A DNA stretch of 64,000 bases from Fistulifera solaris (GCA_030295235.1 AP026123.1:620001-684000); one strand, 5' to 3'. Positions 11,637-23,595 are shown, counted from the stretch's first letter. The notes: generated by a model not told the origin, from the sequence alone. Program-made: numbers and translations.

Positions 11637-12357
11637 GTTGTTATGTTACAGACAAAACAAGACAGCGAGAAAACTTCTGTTGAACTCTTTTACTTTGACC
11701 ACCTTATGATGGAGTATTTGTGCGGCTCTTGCCTGTTTTTGTGTCATCAAGCAAGAAAAGCAAAACGCAAAATCTGTTTGTCTTTGTCGGCTGTCGGCGC
11801 CCGCAACCCGCAAAAACTTCCACCTGGCGCCGACCGTCTGTCATGCATCACATACAGGTAGTGTCGTTTGGCCTAGACTAGTAGTACAGTATGAGCTGTT
11901 ATGTAGATTACTTTTTTCACCTAAATATGGAGTATTCAGTACACATACATTGTAAATTGTAGGTTATCTTTCAGTGCCGCTAATGATTTCGTCTTTGTGC
12001 AAATTTGCGATAGACAATAATTATGAAACCTCAAATAAGAAAGCAATGCTGATCTGTATCCTTTTCGATGTAGTATTGGAGGAAAGCGATGTTCGATGCT
12101 TCTGTTTCGTTTCTGGGGGTCGGAGACTACGTTTTAGTGTAGTCGACCATTGTGAAATATTTCCTCACTGCGGCACGCTCGGACGCGACAGCAGACAGCA
12201 GCGACGACGAGCAGCATCGTCCATGGCGCGGCGCTTTGTATCCTGGATTAAAAATCCATGAAGATACGCTCCATTTTGCGACGAACTGCTCCTCTTCGTA
12301 ATAAAAAGTCACCATTTTTATCAATTATAATCATTGAACGTAATTGACATCTCCGCC
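11637..12357 (+). promoter_or_regulatory. Divergent intergenic region
   Basis: This 720-bp gap separates the divergently transcribed secreted-protein gene (minus) and EP400-like gene (plus), so both promoters must lie here. I see no convincing coding sequence, RNA gene or repeat. No individual promoter element can be assigned. Confidence 0.4.
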
Positions 12358-15300
12358 ATGCCAGTTCCGAGGAACAAACGCAAACGCGTCGAGAATCCGG
12401 TCGACAGCACCTCTGCACCGTCTCGCCGTCGTCGGGATAGTGGAACGGGTGCTGAGCCGCCGACAAAATCGGATGTTACTCGTCAAGACACAACAATCGA
12501 CGAAGGAAACGATCAAGTCGAAACTTCGGCCGACATCAAGGTTCCTTTGCACCAAGAAGATACCGAAAAGAATGCAGAGCTCGACGAGGGTGAAACTTTG
12601 CCGATGGCATCTCCATCGGCCGAGGGGGCATCGAATAAAGCTCGACTTCGTGCCATGCTGGTTCATAGAAAGTTGCTGCTGACGCGATTACAAACGATGA
12701 AACAAGCAGCACAAACAAGATTGAATGATCTTCCACCAACAAATCAAACGTCAGATGAAGAAGTTGCATCATTTCGAGAACTCTTACGACACGCGTCAAC
12801 TATTGCTCGACAGCAGGCGAAATCCGAGACTCAACAAGAACGAACCTCCGTTTCTCTGCGACGGGGATCTTCGGTGGGAAAAAGAATGAACGCGGCTTTA
12901 TCAACCCTATCATCTGTAGACCCCGGAACTGCTGCTCAGCCCGTACCTACAGGAGACAAATCATCGTCAGCAGTAGGCAGGCCACCATCGGCGGCTCACA
13001 AATCCTTAGCCGTCAAACGATCTGCAACGCCCCAGCCCCAACAACGTCCTGCATCAGCACCTACTCTAGTAAACAACAATAAATTACAACAACAGCGAAT
13101 GCCGCCGCTCAAAGGACATCAGCAACGTACAATGCCCTCGATCTCAATGAATAACGCTACGTCACAGAATATCGTCTGCGCGGAAACCGCTGCACTGAGG
13201 GAACAAAAAGCCGCTATTCAAGCGAAATTGAATGCTTTGTATGAGAGAAGAGGGCAGACGTTTCCTCCGACAAAACGCTTTCACAAAGGCAGGGAGTTGA
13301 AACTAGAATTACCCCCGCGTCGACAAACTGCGTGGGATGTGTTGTTACAAGAAATGCGATGGATGGCTACTGATTTTCGAGAAGAACGTAAATGGAAGCG
13401 TGCGACAACTCGATTGCTCAGCTCCGCCGTTGTGAAGAAAGAAACCAGCGCCAAAGAATTGCCAGCCAAGAAAGTTGAAAAGAGGTGCGCGCCCCTAAAC
13501 CTCTAATAAAAGATTTTTCGAATGTTTACGATGACGCAATGGACGTTGAAACGACAAAGAACGTTGCGAGACAGCTGTCGACAATGATTTCTGAGAAGAT
13601 TGCCTTTCTTCTTGAGGAACCGAAACTCACAAAAGACACGGCCGAGGAAACAAATTTGGATAATGCTACCAGTGAAACGGAGCATCTCATACACGACAAA
13701 AATATCATGCATGAAAAGATTTCCGCTCTTTTCGAGAGCGTTCAAACCACAACATGGGAAGAGGAGCTAGACTTGGGTGAAGGGCAGCAGTACGGATTGC
13801 AAATGTCTGAACAACAATCTGCTACCATTCTTAGAATAGAGTCCGGATGGGATAAGTTAAATGTCGGGAGTGTGCTTCATGGAAGTCGTTGCAGCGGTAA
13901 AACTATACTTGTCTCTTCTCTTCTGTGGCGACGCCGAGATCTCGGTCCGCAGCTTTTACTTTGTCCGGCTTCAAGGTTAATTCGCTGGGGACACGAGCTT
14001 CGACGTTTCACCGGCCTAAGGCCGTTCGTCCTGGACAAAAATGTAGGAATTGATACTCTTGGAAAAAACGATGTACTTCTTTGTAATCACATGACTCTGG
14101 GTCGCTTGAACAAGTCTAGCAGGGCCAAGCACTTCGTTTCCTTGATAATCGATTGCCGTCATGCTTTCGGCTTTGGGAGATCGGAAGCTACGCAAGCTTC
14201 TTTTGTCCCTCATCGATCACATCGTCAAATTGGTGGGATGCCGCCAATGAATTGGTAACCACCAACAGAGATGTTTGATCATCGAAAACGAGTCGAACAC
14301 TGGTGAGCTACCAACGTATGCTCGCGGCCTGCCTCCAAAACAGACACTTGAAATTTTGGCGATGCGCACAATGTTGCTCATGGGTGTGCCCCTTTCGACC
14401 CTTTCGTCTGAGCGACTGGGAGCTAAAAGCCTTCTTTCTTGGGCCAGGAAACATGTGAAGGAGGGACCAACGAAACCAGCGTCTCTGTTCAAGGCAGTGA
14501 AAGATGTATTACTGTTTTCTGTGAAGCCGTTACTTCTTAATTTATCATCGCCCCCTAAACTTGATCGGTCCTGTTTATCAAATAGCGGTAAAGAGCCATG
14601 GATCATTATTCCGATTCAAATGACAGCATTACAGCAAAAAGCATATGTCCATTGCTGCCAGGAAAATCAAGTTTGTCTTTCACAGAGATTTTGGGATTAT
14701 CGCTCGATTTCAGACTCATTACTGCGACTGCGAAGGTGCTGCTCATTCGTTGACAACGATACTCTATCGTCTACGCTGACGCTTTATAAGACAATGAATG
14801 GCTTTCCGAAAGTGAAGACGTCACAATATAGCAACCCCTCTTGGTTGTCTTTCGATGCCGCTAGTTGCCTGCTCAAAGCGTCGGGCAAGCTTCAAGCTCT
14901 TCTATCGATACTTTCTGAACAATCCTCAGTATCATTGACAAACGAGAGTTCGGTGGAACTCTTGCTGAAAACAAAAACACTCTTGACTTACCTTCTTGTG
15001 TCATTCCGAAAGCTAAGAGAATAGCTGTTGTTGCGGCATTACCGGAATTGTTGCTCATGACCTCGATTCTCCTTCACTGTGTGGGTCTGAGCCATCGGTT
15101 GCTCTTGGAACCCACGTCCATGCCAGACGAGTTAGTCTTCGACAATTGGAAAGAAAACCAACTTGCGCTTTGTGATTTCAACTCAGACAGAGTAATACCA
15201 GATATTGTCGTTTGTTCGATTGAATCGATATCGGGTGATCACGGGGGTTTGAGTACCGAGTTAGCTGACCTTTTCGTCTGCCTCGACGAAGATTGGAGCG

Positions 15301-18223
15301 GTCGTTCTGAAGTGTTGCTTCAACAGGTTGTTAATCGCTCGTCGCAGAGACGTTCTCGTCAAGGCATGGCACCATGCAACTTCCTGCGCTTGATATCCAA
15401 AAACACATGTGAATCTACTTTTCTTTTGGATCCTTACAAGCTACGTTCAGGTCGACAGCACCGAATATTTTCTTCAAAACTAAATCCTATTGGGTGGTTT
15501 GATACGCCTGTTATTCTTGAAGAATCCAATAAGGAAGGAGAGGATACAAGAGAGAAAGCCGTTTCATCCAGTCTCTTTGGATTCCCAGCGGATAATGTGC
15601 TGTCATTCCGCGACTCTCTACTATCTGAAATTTTTGCCACCGAACTACCCCCATTACTGTCGCATAATGGAGATGTAATGTTTCTACCGTCGTCGAAACA
15701 AGATAATGAACTGGCATTAGAGTCTTCGTTAATATACTCAATGATCGAAAGCGAGTGGTTGGCGAAAGCGACAACGACGGTGAGACGTGCTTCGATCCAG
15801 ACAACAAAAACAATCCAGGAAAGTTTTTCAGTTCCTGCGCACTTTGATTCAGAATCTGCTTTCTTCTTTTGGAAGACTACGAAAGCATCTGTTTATTCTT
15901 ACATACAGCGACTTGCCGTCATCACTGAGGCAGCCACGTTCGGATCATCAGAAGGATTGACTCTTGCTAGACCATCTTCATTGGCCGGTTCTGCCAACAA
16001 GGATGAACGCATTTCCAAGGGGACGCAAAACAAAGAGTCATTCTCCGAAACATTGGAACCGGATGCATCGGCATCATCTCTTCTCTTTACAACTTCAATG
16101 ACACCAGGAATGAAGGCCGCAAGGAACGCCGTCAACGTTTCAACCTTTACGCCGGTTCGTTTGGCAAAGTGTTTTCGGCGTCGGATCTCTTTACCCCAGG
16201 TCAAGGGGGAGGAACCAATAACGTACACTCCTCCTCTATTCCCACGCATCGTTGAGTCCTCGATTCTTGCCGAGAGTGACTCGGAGTTCATCATATCGTC
16301 ATCGGCAACAGATACTTCTATTAAGGCTTCGCTAAACGGAGATCATCGTGATGCAAAGAGATTACGTTTGGATCATGAGTTTGAAAATTCAGAAGATGTT
16401 TTATTTGACATTGCGCTGGATCTCGAAGATATCAATAAAGATGATAGCCATTCCCAGTCATTAGCAGTGCCAAGCTTAGTTGAAGACTTCGGAATGGCCG
16501 GTGCGGGTGCCGTTCCTCTACCACGGGATTCTGCTCTTGCTGCTGCTTACACTGCAGTGGTGCCCATGTCGCACTCATACTATAAAGAAGCCACGGATTG
16601 TTTTATCGGCAATGATGTATCCGAAATCGAGACAGGAAGTCGCTCTTTTGTAGATGAATCGACGATGAAGTCGGTCATTTTATTTGTGTCGAGAAAGCGT
16701 CCGCGCGGACAGGTGGTGCGACCGGTGACTTCTCAGTCAGGTAAAGCGTATCGTGTGCCCTTACCCGGTTCCTCAGGAACCCCTTCATTCTCGGCTGTCG
16801 GGAAAAGCGTCAATGGTGTTATACACGAGCACAATGGTAATATGACGGGCAAACAGCTGAAGAAAAGAAAGGCAATGGGTTCCAGCGACCACACGATGAC
16901 AGTCTCATCTGCATTTACGCGACTACCTTATAACGAGACAGCACTTCTTGGGGCGACCTTTGGCCAAATGGGCGGACAAGCGATTGTCAAAACCAAAGAT
17001 TCATTGAAGAAGAATTTGCTGATTTCCTTACGCCAATCATCGAGCGGTTCAACGTTGTTCGAATCGACAGGCTTTCGCCTCGCCTCAATCGAAGTAAAAA
17101 ATCGTGTCGGTATCAGGTTGATGTCGCACTCCTGGACGTCTAATTCTGCGTTGGAAGTTGGGCCGGGATTGCCTCTTCATGTCGTGAGACCAGACAGGGA
17201 CCGTCACCCTATTTCTTTCGAAATCGACAGGTCACTATGGACTAGTATTATCAAGAATTTAGGATCAAGCAATGACGAAACAGGAAAAGAATCATTGGAA
17301 ATCGCGGCGAAGCAAAAGGAATCTTTCCACCAGTCTCCCTCTATACCTTGTCGAATGAACTTCGGACCATTCCAAGCAGGATTTCTTGCGTCTCCCACTG
17401 GTATGACTTACATTTCAACGACCAAAAATCGCGTGGGAATTTCGTTACCTATGGGAGTGAAAGTGTCGTCGAATTTCGATAGCAGTATCAACGATGTGGA
17501 CTGGACGCCGAGCCACGACGAACATCTCATCCATGCCGTACAGAAATTCGGTTGTAACTGGAACATGGTTGCGAAATCACAAGCGAATTTCAATGAATTT
17601 CGATACGTTTATGATAGCCAGTCTGCTTCTCGGGGAATCTCTCGTAACTGTCGCGAACGCTGGCAGGCATTGTTAAAAATTGATCCGCTCTTGAATGCGA
17701 ATGGTAACCAGCGGCACAAATCTTTTGTCACAAGATCGATCTACCGGCAGGTGATGATGTAGGCCAACACATTGAGCGTCCCTCTTTTGCCGCTTGTAAC
17801 CGAAAAGATCAAACAATTGTTATCTTTGTCCCAGGAACAGCGCTGTTGGGTAAGCAATCGGATGATGCCGAGAACAGTGCAAGGAAAGATACAATGGAAA
17901 TAGAAGCAGTTAGACCAAAACGAACTTTCAAAGCATTCAACAAGTCGAAACCGTTAGCTATGAAGCAGAAAGTTCCAATTCCAGGTGTCGCAACGGAGAA
18001 GCCATCCATCGGGCCAAGTCACCCCTCTCATGCTCAGTCCGTTGACGAGGCCGTGACGGCATTGGGAGCCAGTGGAAGGTCCGAAATGTGGCCGCTCCAA
18101 TTTCTAGTAGCGAATGCTAAACGCGCACCATCAGGAGATAACAACAAAGCGACTAATAATGTTTCTGTAAACAGCCGAACCCACACTCAAGCACCGGCAG
18201 GTCAACCCAAAACTGGAGCATAG
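12358..18223 (+). CDS. EP400/Eaf1-like chromatin scaffold: HSA + degenerate SNF2 ATPase + SANT
   Basis: Likely the platform subunit of a NuA4/SWR-type complex. Starts at ATG 12,358 (MPVPRNKRKR, basic). An HSA domain lies near 13,318-13,430 (TAWDVLLQEMRWMATDFREERKWK). A SNF2-like region follows: GSVLHGSRCSGKTILV in place of motif I, GPQLLLCPASRLIRWGHEL for motif Ia, LIIDCRHA where DEAH is expected, and lobe-2-like PWIIIPIQMTALQQKAYV. A long acidic/Ser-rich segment leads to a SANT/Myb domain near 17,497-17,690 (WTPSHDEHLIHAVQKFGCNWNMVA...NCRERWQALLKIDP). Frame breaks lie at about 13,483, two or three between 14,155 and 14,275, one near 14,990 and one near 17,733; together they leave about 1,955 codons. 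Domain order matches metazoan p400; loss of catalytic residues recalls fungal Eaf1, which has no ATPase. Confidence 0.8.
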
Positions 18224-18543
18224 CTTGAGCACCTATGGGTAGAGGAAACGCAGATTTGTACATTAGAACATAACTATAGAAACAATTTTGAGATGTACAT
18301 GGAACGGGGTGCTAACTTTCATTGCTTCGTTATTCGGAGGCCTAGATGAATGCCACATAAATATTCGGAGCATCGAATCTTTAACAAACAACTTACATTT
18401 CGAATTCGAATTGGCGTCCATTCCCCAATAAATATTGAATAACATAACAGAGACGCACTCGCTTGAGCAGTCCAAGATGAAATGCTTCTTCAGTCTACGC
18501 CGACGCTCCCAATTGAAACGGCATCAGTATCCTAATCAAATTA

Positions 18544-19160
18544 TTATTTGCGGAATATATTGGAAGCTCTCTCCAAGGCGGCCAGTGAAGTCATGAAATA
18601 GGGAACAGATTCGAATCTCCTTGCATATACGACAATGTCGTTTAATGACAACGAACGAAGGAAGCGTTTACTACCACAGCTTTTAAAGCAGTAGAGGGGT
18701 CGACAGTGATCAATCACAGACCAATTGCTGTGATCCATTGTAATGACGAAAGCGCGTATTCGATTTGAACGTGTTAAGTTCCTCAGACCTTAACTTCGTC
18801 ATCACTTAGCAACTCCAGCAATTGACAGAAAAGTCGTGTCATTCAGTGCCGCCACAGTTCCCAACAAAATGGCATCTGCATTTTGAATTTTCTGCATGAA
18901 AAGGGTTATAACTATAAGAGCAACATGCACAGGCAATGTGCTGCACTCCATGATGTATCCATTCGGGCGACGAAAAACCCATTTAAGAAAAGTTTTACCG
19001 CTCGAGATTGGTTGACTGGGAGTTTTGTCGCCATATCAGCTGCGATATGATATGGGTGTTTGCACATGTCCTTAGAAAGTGGAGCGAGTCAAACCAAAGG
19101 TAGAAACGACCAGTTCCGAGATCACGGACACCAACAACGAAACGAGGCGAAGTCGGTGAT
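18544..19160 (-). pseudogene. Possible broken minus-strand gene
   Basis: Protein-like stretches appear on the minus strand but never form one frame: RFVVGVRDLGTGRFYLWF near 19,090-19,150, HPYHIAADMATKLPVNQS shortly after in another frame, ADAILLGTVAALNDTTFLS near 18,830, and a final stretch ending ASNIFRK at 18,544. A T-run indel near 19,078 would join the first two. Splice sites for the rest could not be fixed. It may be a real multi-exon gene with assembly errors, or a relic. I do not recognise it. Confidence 0.25.
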
Positions 19161-19756
19161 GTGTTGAATTGATAATTATAACGTCACTCCCTTTCCGCAA
19201 GTTGGGAGATGATTTTGGATGAAGCGGGTTGAAGCCTGAGTGAAAACTAGATTATACGGATGGTCAATACATATATTAAACGATTCAGTCGAATGAAAAT
19301 AGTAAGACAATCTTTCGGGCCGTCTTCTTCAGAAATAAGATCGAAACCTTCGACATGTCGACATGGCGACGGCGACGCGGAGGAAGAATCATCATCTGTC
19401 GTGCACAGCTGAAGCCGACAAGGGCCTACCTGGCGACTGCGACAAAGCCATCGCTTTAGAATCAAGTGATCACTTGAATAACACCAAGAGAAACGAAAGA
19501 GACGACAATTATGATACACAATCGGATCACCTTTTTTGCGTTTTCCTTTCAAAACAAATTCCTGTATTTTCGGTCTATACAAAGAAAGTACATATTACGC
19601 TATACTCTTTTCATTGCTTACCAGTAATACGTATAATACTAAACCCGTATCGTATTCTACCGCAGCAGCACGGGTGTAGCCGCTGTGCCGCGGTGCAGCG
19701 CGCGGTACAGTATATTTGCCGCACTTTTTTCTCTTGAAACAAGGTCTTGCAACAAA

Positions 19757-22700
19757 ATGATAAACTCTATCAAAACAAACAAAACTTTCGCGAGCTTCGT
19801 GCTCTTTACTTGCATCCTTACGTCTCCTGTCGGCCGGATTGGCTGTTTCTTCGCTCCGGCGGAGATTCAGTTTGCTCTGGAGATTGTACGTTTGCTGCGC
19901 AACAGCGCAAGTGTTCAGTCGCTTTCGGAGTCGGTGTGTGTTCTCTCCTGCGTCTGTTTGCTTGTTCTGTCGTTCTTGTCGGTTCTTCGCATCATTTTTG
20001 TGCCTGCTTGCGTTGCAGGGCTTGTGTTGATGCGTTTCTGCGCTCGGACCGTCGCAGAAATGGCTCTTCTGGCGCTGAAGAGTTTTTGCTCGACCATTTG
20101 GCTGCTGTTTGGTCGTCGTGCGGCTGTTTGCTTCGTTCTTCTTAACGCAAACGGTTGTGTGTATCGTGAAGATGTTCTCTTGCAAAAGGACACGGAGTTT
20201 TCAGTTCGTTTGGAGACTCTACGTCTCACGATGTTTCGTCCTGTAGCTCCGGTACTTGATGCTACGGGGAAACAATTTGATTTGAAGCGAAACCACCGTG
20301 TCATTTTTCAGGTGTCTTTCGTCTTCGTCCTCTTTATTATGGTGATTGCATTTGTTGCAGCTTGTGGAGATGCCAGATGGATCGGTACTTCCGCAGTTGG
20401 CTTGTATTTGTTATTTGCTGAGCTTCGTCGGTCGTCCGCAGCAACAGCAATTCATAATTATTTGCGATTGGGCGACTTCGAGACGTCCAGCTCTTTTGCT
20501 CTCGATCCCATTCGCCATGTGTGTGAATTTTCAAACAAGCGTGTCGTTTGGAACGCACATTTCCGATGCTTGTTGAAGGAAAGAGGTCTTCTTCGCGTTC
20601 GTTTCGCCCCCGATGATAATTTGCTGTCGTTTTGTTTCATCGAACGGATCGGGCAACTGAGTGCTCGTGAATACCTCACTGATCCTCGTCATTGTCGTCG
20701 TCGCATTGGGGCGATGCCTTTTGCTCCAATAAAGACGAAACCGGCTGCTGAGTCTTCTATAAGTTCCGCGTCGACAGTTCTTGCTTCGGTCAGAGTGAAA
20801 TTGTTCAAGGAGACGATCGATAAGGAAGATGTTGATGCGGACGATGCTGTGCCAATGGACTGGTCACCGACGCCTAATAAAGTGGCTGAACCGGAGGTGG
20901 ATGCGATAGCCGGGTCGATTGTTGAGATTCCGGTTCCGGTTGCTATGGAGTTAGATGCGATGACGACTTCGGATGATCCGGTTGTTATGGACGCGGTTGT
21001 AGCATTTGATCGAATGTCGGTCGTTGTTGCTCTTGGGAAGCGCAAGCGCGATTTGGAAGATGATTTTGATACTTTTTCTCCGGTGAGGAATTTGAAGCGG
21101 CGAAAGTTATGCCAGCATCCTGTCCCGGTGGTGGATTCGGTCAACATGGAATTAGATGGGGAGAAGGCGAGTTTGGATGATCCTGTTGACATGGGGGTGG
21201 ATGTGATGCCGAGTTTCGATGATGTGATTGACATGGAGGTGGATGCAATGGCGTCTTCAGATAAAGTGGCTGAACCGGAGGTGGATGCGATAGCCGGGTC
21301 GATTGTTGAGATTCCGGTTCCGGTTGCTATGGAGTTAGATGCGATGACGACTTCGGATGATCCGGTTGTTATGGACGTGGTTGAAGCATTTGATCGAATG
21401 GCGATCGTTGTTGCTCTTGGGAAGCGCAAGCGCAATAAGGAAGATGAGGATAAGGCGAGTTTGGATGATCCTGTTGACATGGGGGTGGATGTGATGCCGA
21501 GTTTCGATGAGGTGATTGACATGGAGGTGGATGCAATGGCGTCTTCAGATAAAGTGGCTGAACCGGAGGTGGATGCGATAGCGGGGTCGAGTGTTGAGAT
21601 TCCGGTTCCGGTTGCTATGGAGTTAGATGCGATGACGACTTCGGATGATCCGGTTGTTATGGACGCGGTTGTAGCATTTGATCGAATGTCGATCGTTGTT
21701 GCTCTTGGGAAGCGCAAGCGCGATTTGGAAGATGATTTTGATACTTTTTCTCCGGTGAGGAATTTGAAGCGGCGAAAGTTATGCCAGCATCCTGTCCCGG
21801 TGGTGGATTCGGTCAACATGGAATTAGATGGTGAGAAGGCGAGTTTGGATGATCCTGTTGACATGGGGGTGGATGTGATGCCGAGTTTCGATGAGGTGAT
21901 TGACATGGAGGTGGATGCAATGGCGTCTTCAGATAAAGTGGCTGAACCGGAGGTGGATGCGATAGCGGGGTCGAGTGTTGAGATTCCGGTTCCGGTTGCT
22001 ATGGAGTTAGATGCGATGACGACTTCGGATGATCCGGTTGTTATGGACGCGGTTGTAGCATTTGATCGAATGTCGATCGTTGTTGCTCTTGGGAAGCGCA
22101 AGCGCGATTTGGAAGATGATTTTGATACTTTTTCTCCGGTGAGGAATTTGAAGCGGCGAAAGTTATGCCAGCATCCTGTCCCGGTGGTGGATTCGGTCAA
22201 CATGGAATTAGATGGTGAGAAGGCGAGTTTGGATGATCCTGTTGACATGGGGGTGGATGTGATGCCGAGTTTCGATGATGTGATTGACATGGAGGTGGAT
22301 GCAATGGCGTCTTCAGATAAAGTGGCTGAACCGGAGGTGGATGCGATAGCCGGGTCGATTGTTGAGATTCCGGTTCCGGTTGCTATGGAGTTAGATGCGA
22401 TGCCGACTTCGGATGATCCGGTTGTTATGGACGTGGTTGAAGCATTTGATCGAATGGCGATCGTTGTTGCTCTTGAGAAGCGCAAGCGCGATTTGGAAGA
22501 TGCTTTTGTTAATGCCTCTCTGGTGAGGAATTTGAAGCGGCGAAAGTTATGCCAGGATCCTGTCCCGGTGGTGGATTCGGTCAACATGGAGTTAGATGAG
22601 GATAAGGCGAGTTTGGATGATCCTGTTGACATGGGGGTGGATGCGATGCTGAGTTCAGTTCATGCCATGCCGAGTTCAAAGAAAAGTTGTAGTCCTCGCC

Positions 22701-22807
22701 TCCTCCGTACCCGTCCTTACCTGGAGCGGAAGTGCAAGGTTGTTGTTTGCTTGCGCATGCGCCCGTACTTTGCTCGGCAATGCAAAAGAATGTTCGGGTT
22801 TTGGTAG
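19757..22807 (+). CDS. Repeat protein with hydrophobic N-terminus and acidic, KRKR-containing 128-aa repeats
   Basis: The first ATG of the frame is 19,757 (MINSIKTNK), giving 1,016 aa. The N-terminus has a hydrophobic start (TFASFVLFTCIL) and further hydrophobic stretches (LSCVCLLVLSFLSVLRIIFV, VSFVFVLFIMVIAFVAA). From about 20,870 the protein consists of repeats rich in Val, Met and Asp (MELDAM, DDPVDMGVD, VIDMEVDAM), each usually carrying two basic clusters (GKRKRDLED and LKRRKL) that look like nuclear localisation signals. Repeat starts are at 20,882, 21,266, 21,554, 21,938 and 22,322. The C-terminus is basic and Cys-containing. No known domain was recognised. Membrane segments together with NLS-like repeats are contradictory for a simple localisation; GCFFAP near residue 30 faintly resembles a plastid ASAFAP cleavage site but this is weak. 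Confidence 0.65.
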   Translation: MINSIKTNKTFASFVLFTCILTSPVGRIGCFFAPAEIQFALEIVRLLRNSASVQSLSESVCVLSCVCLLVLSFLSVLRIIFVPACVAGLVLMRFCARTVAEMALLALKSFCSTIWLLFGRRAAVCFVLLNANGCVYREDVLLQKDTEFSVRLETLRLTMFRPVAPVLDATGKQFDLKRNHRVIFQVSFVFVLFIMVIAFVAACGDARWIGTSAVGLYLLFAELRRSSAATAIHNYLRLGDFETSSSFALDPIRHVCEFSNKRVVWNAHFRCLLKERGLLRVRFAPDDNLLSFCFIERIGQLSAREYLTDPRHCRRRIGAMPFAPIKTKPAAESSISSASTVLASVRVKLFKETIDKEDVDADDAVPMDWSPTPNKVAEPEVDAIAGSIVEIPVPVAMELDAMTTSDDPVVMDAVVAFDRMSVVVALGKRKRDLEDDFDTFSPVRNLKRRKLCQHPVPVVDSVNMELDGEKASLDDPVDMGVDVMPSFDDVIDMEVDAMASSDKVAEPEVDAIAGSIVEIPVPVAMELDAMTTSDDPVVMDVVEAFDRMAIVVALGKRKRNKEDEDKASLDDPVDMGVDVMPSFDEVIDMEVDAMASSDKVAEPEVDAIAGSSVEIPVPVAMELDAMTTSDDPVVMDAVVAFDRMSIVVALGKRKRDLEDDFDTFSPVRNLKRRKLCQHPVPVVDSVNMELDGEKASLDDPVDMGVDVMPSFDEVIDMEVDAMASSDKVAEPEVDAIAGSSVEIPVPVAMELDAMTTSDDPVVMDAVVAFDRMSIVVALGKRKRDLEDDFDTFSPVRNLKRRKLCQHPVPVVDSVNMELDGEKASLDDPVDMGVDVMPSFDDVIDMEVDAMASSDKVAEPEVDAIAGSIVEIPVPVAMELDAMPTSDDPVVMDVVEAFDRMAIVVALEKRKRDLEDAFVNASLVRNLKRRKLCQDPVPVVDSVNMELDEDKASLDDPVDMGVDAMLSSVHAMPSSKKSCSPRLLRTRPYLERKCKVVVCLRMRPYFARQCKRMFGFW
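20882..22640 (+). repeat. 384-bp coding repeat (with one 288-bp unit)
   Basis: Unit starts, anchored on the KVAEPEV codons, are 20,882, 21,266, 21,554, 21,938 and 22,322, giving spacings of 384, 288, 384 and 384 bp. All are multiples of three. The 288-bp unit lacks the 32 codons that include the LKRRKLCQHP cluster. Copies are nearly identical, so the expansion looks recent. The last unit is diverged in its second half. Confidence 0.95.
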
Positions 22808-23000
22808 TGTAGAATGATTTATTGATGTTGGGCCAGAAAAGCGGAGGATGAGAGAATGTCACGAGGAGGTGCTGGATTTTCGTTCACGTTGAACTCGACG
22901 GTAGAGTAACTGGCAGGGACGGTGACAAGGTACGTTCACTCTTGAATCCAAATCTTTTCTGTGTTTTTCTTTCAAGACCCAATCAATTGGCCAGGCGTGG

Positions 23001-23595
23001 CAAGCCAACTCTCGCGTTGCGATGAAGTTAGGGCCCCATTCTCTCGTTAAGACGCCAGATGCGCCGTCTGCGAGTGTGATTTATGTGTTGAATCACTCGT
23101 AGCTCGGTGACTTGGTGCAGTGAGACTCGAAAATGGTGTTCTTTCTTCTAGCTCCGCGTGCAACAGTTGGGCTCCTTTTGATTTTGGGATCTAGGCGAGG
23201 GCGAGCCAACTCTCGCGTTGCGATGAAGTTAGGGCCCCATTCTCTCGTTAAGACTCCAGATGCGCCGTCTGCGAGTGTGATTTATGTGTTGAATCACTCG
23301 TAGCTCGGTGACTTGGTGCAGTGAGACTCAAAATGGTGTTCTTTCTTCTAGCTCCGCGTGCAACAGTTGGGCTCCTTTTGATTTTGGGATCTAGGCGAGG
23401 GCGAGCCAACTCTCGCGTTGCGATGAAGTTAGGGCCCCATTCTCTCGTTAAGACGCCAGATGCGCCGTCTGCGAGTGTGATTTATGTGTTGAATCACTCG
23501 TAGCTCGGTGACTTGGTGCAGTGAGACTCGAAAATGGTGTTCTTTCTTCTAGCTCCGCGTGCAATAGTTGAGCTCCTTTTGGTTTCGGGACCGGC
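23001..23595. repeat. Three tandem copies of a ~201-bp non-coding unit
   Basis: Units start near 23,004, 23,204 and 23,404 and are almost identical. The second lacks one A/G in the ACTCGAAAATGG segment and has CTCC for CGCC. Each carries GGGCCC and the segment CCGTCTGCGAGTGTGATTT. The third copy decays after 23,570. The array lies 200 bp downstream of the repeat-protein gene and is not obviously coding. Beyond it, up to about 24,200, there is only AT-rich sequence with a T8A8T5-like run near 23,640. Confidence 0.9.

Noticed and set aside
18590-18640. tRNA B-box-like sequence AGATTCGAATCTCC
   Set aside because: No matching A box or cloverleaf could be found around it.
23001-23595. LTR of a retrotransposon
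   Set aside because: Units are directly adjacent with no internal gag-pol sequence, and no primer-binding site or target duplication was seen.
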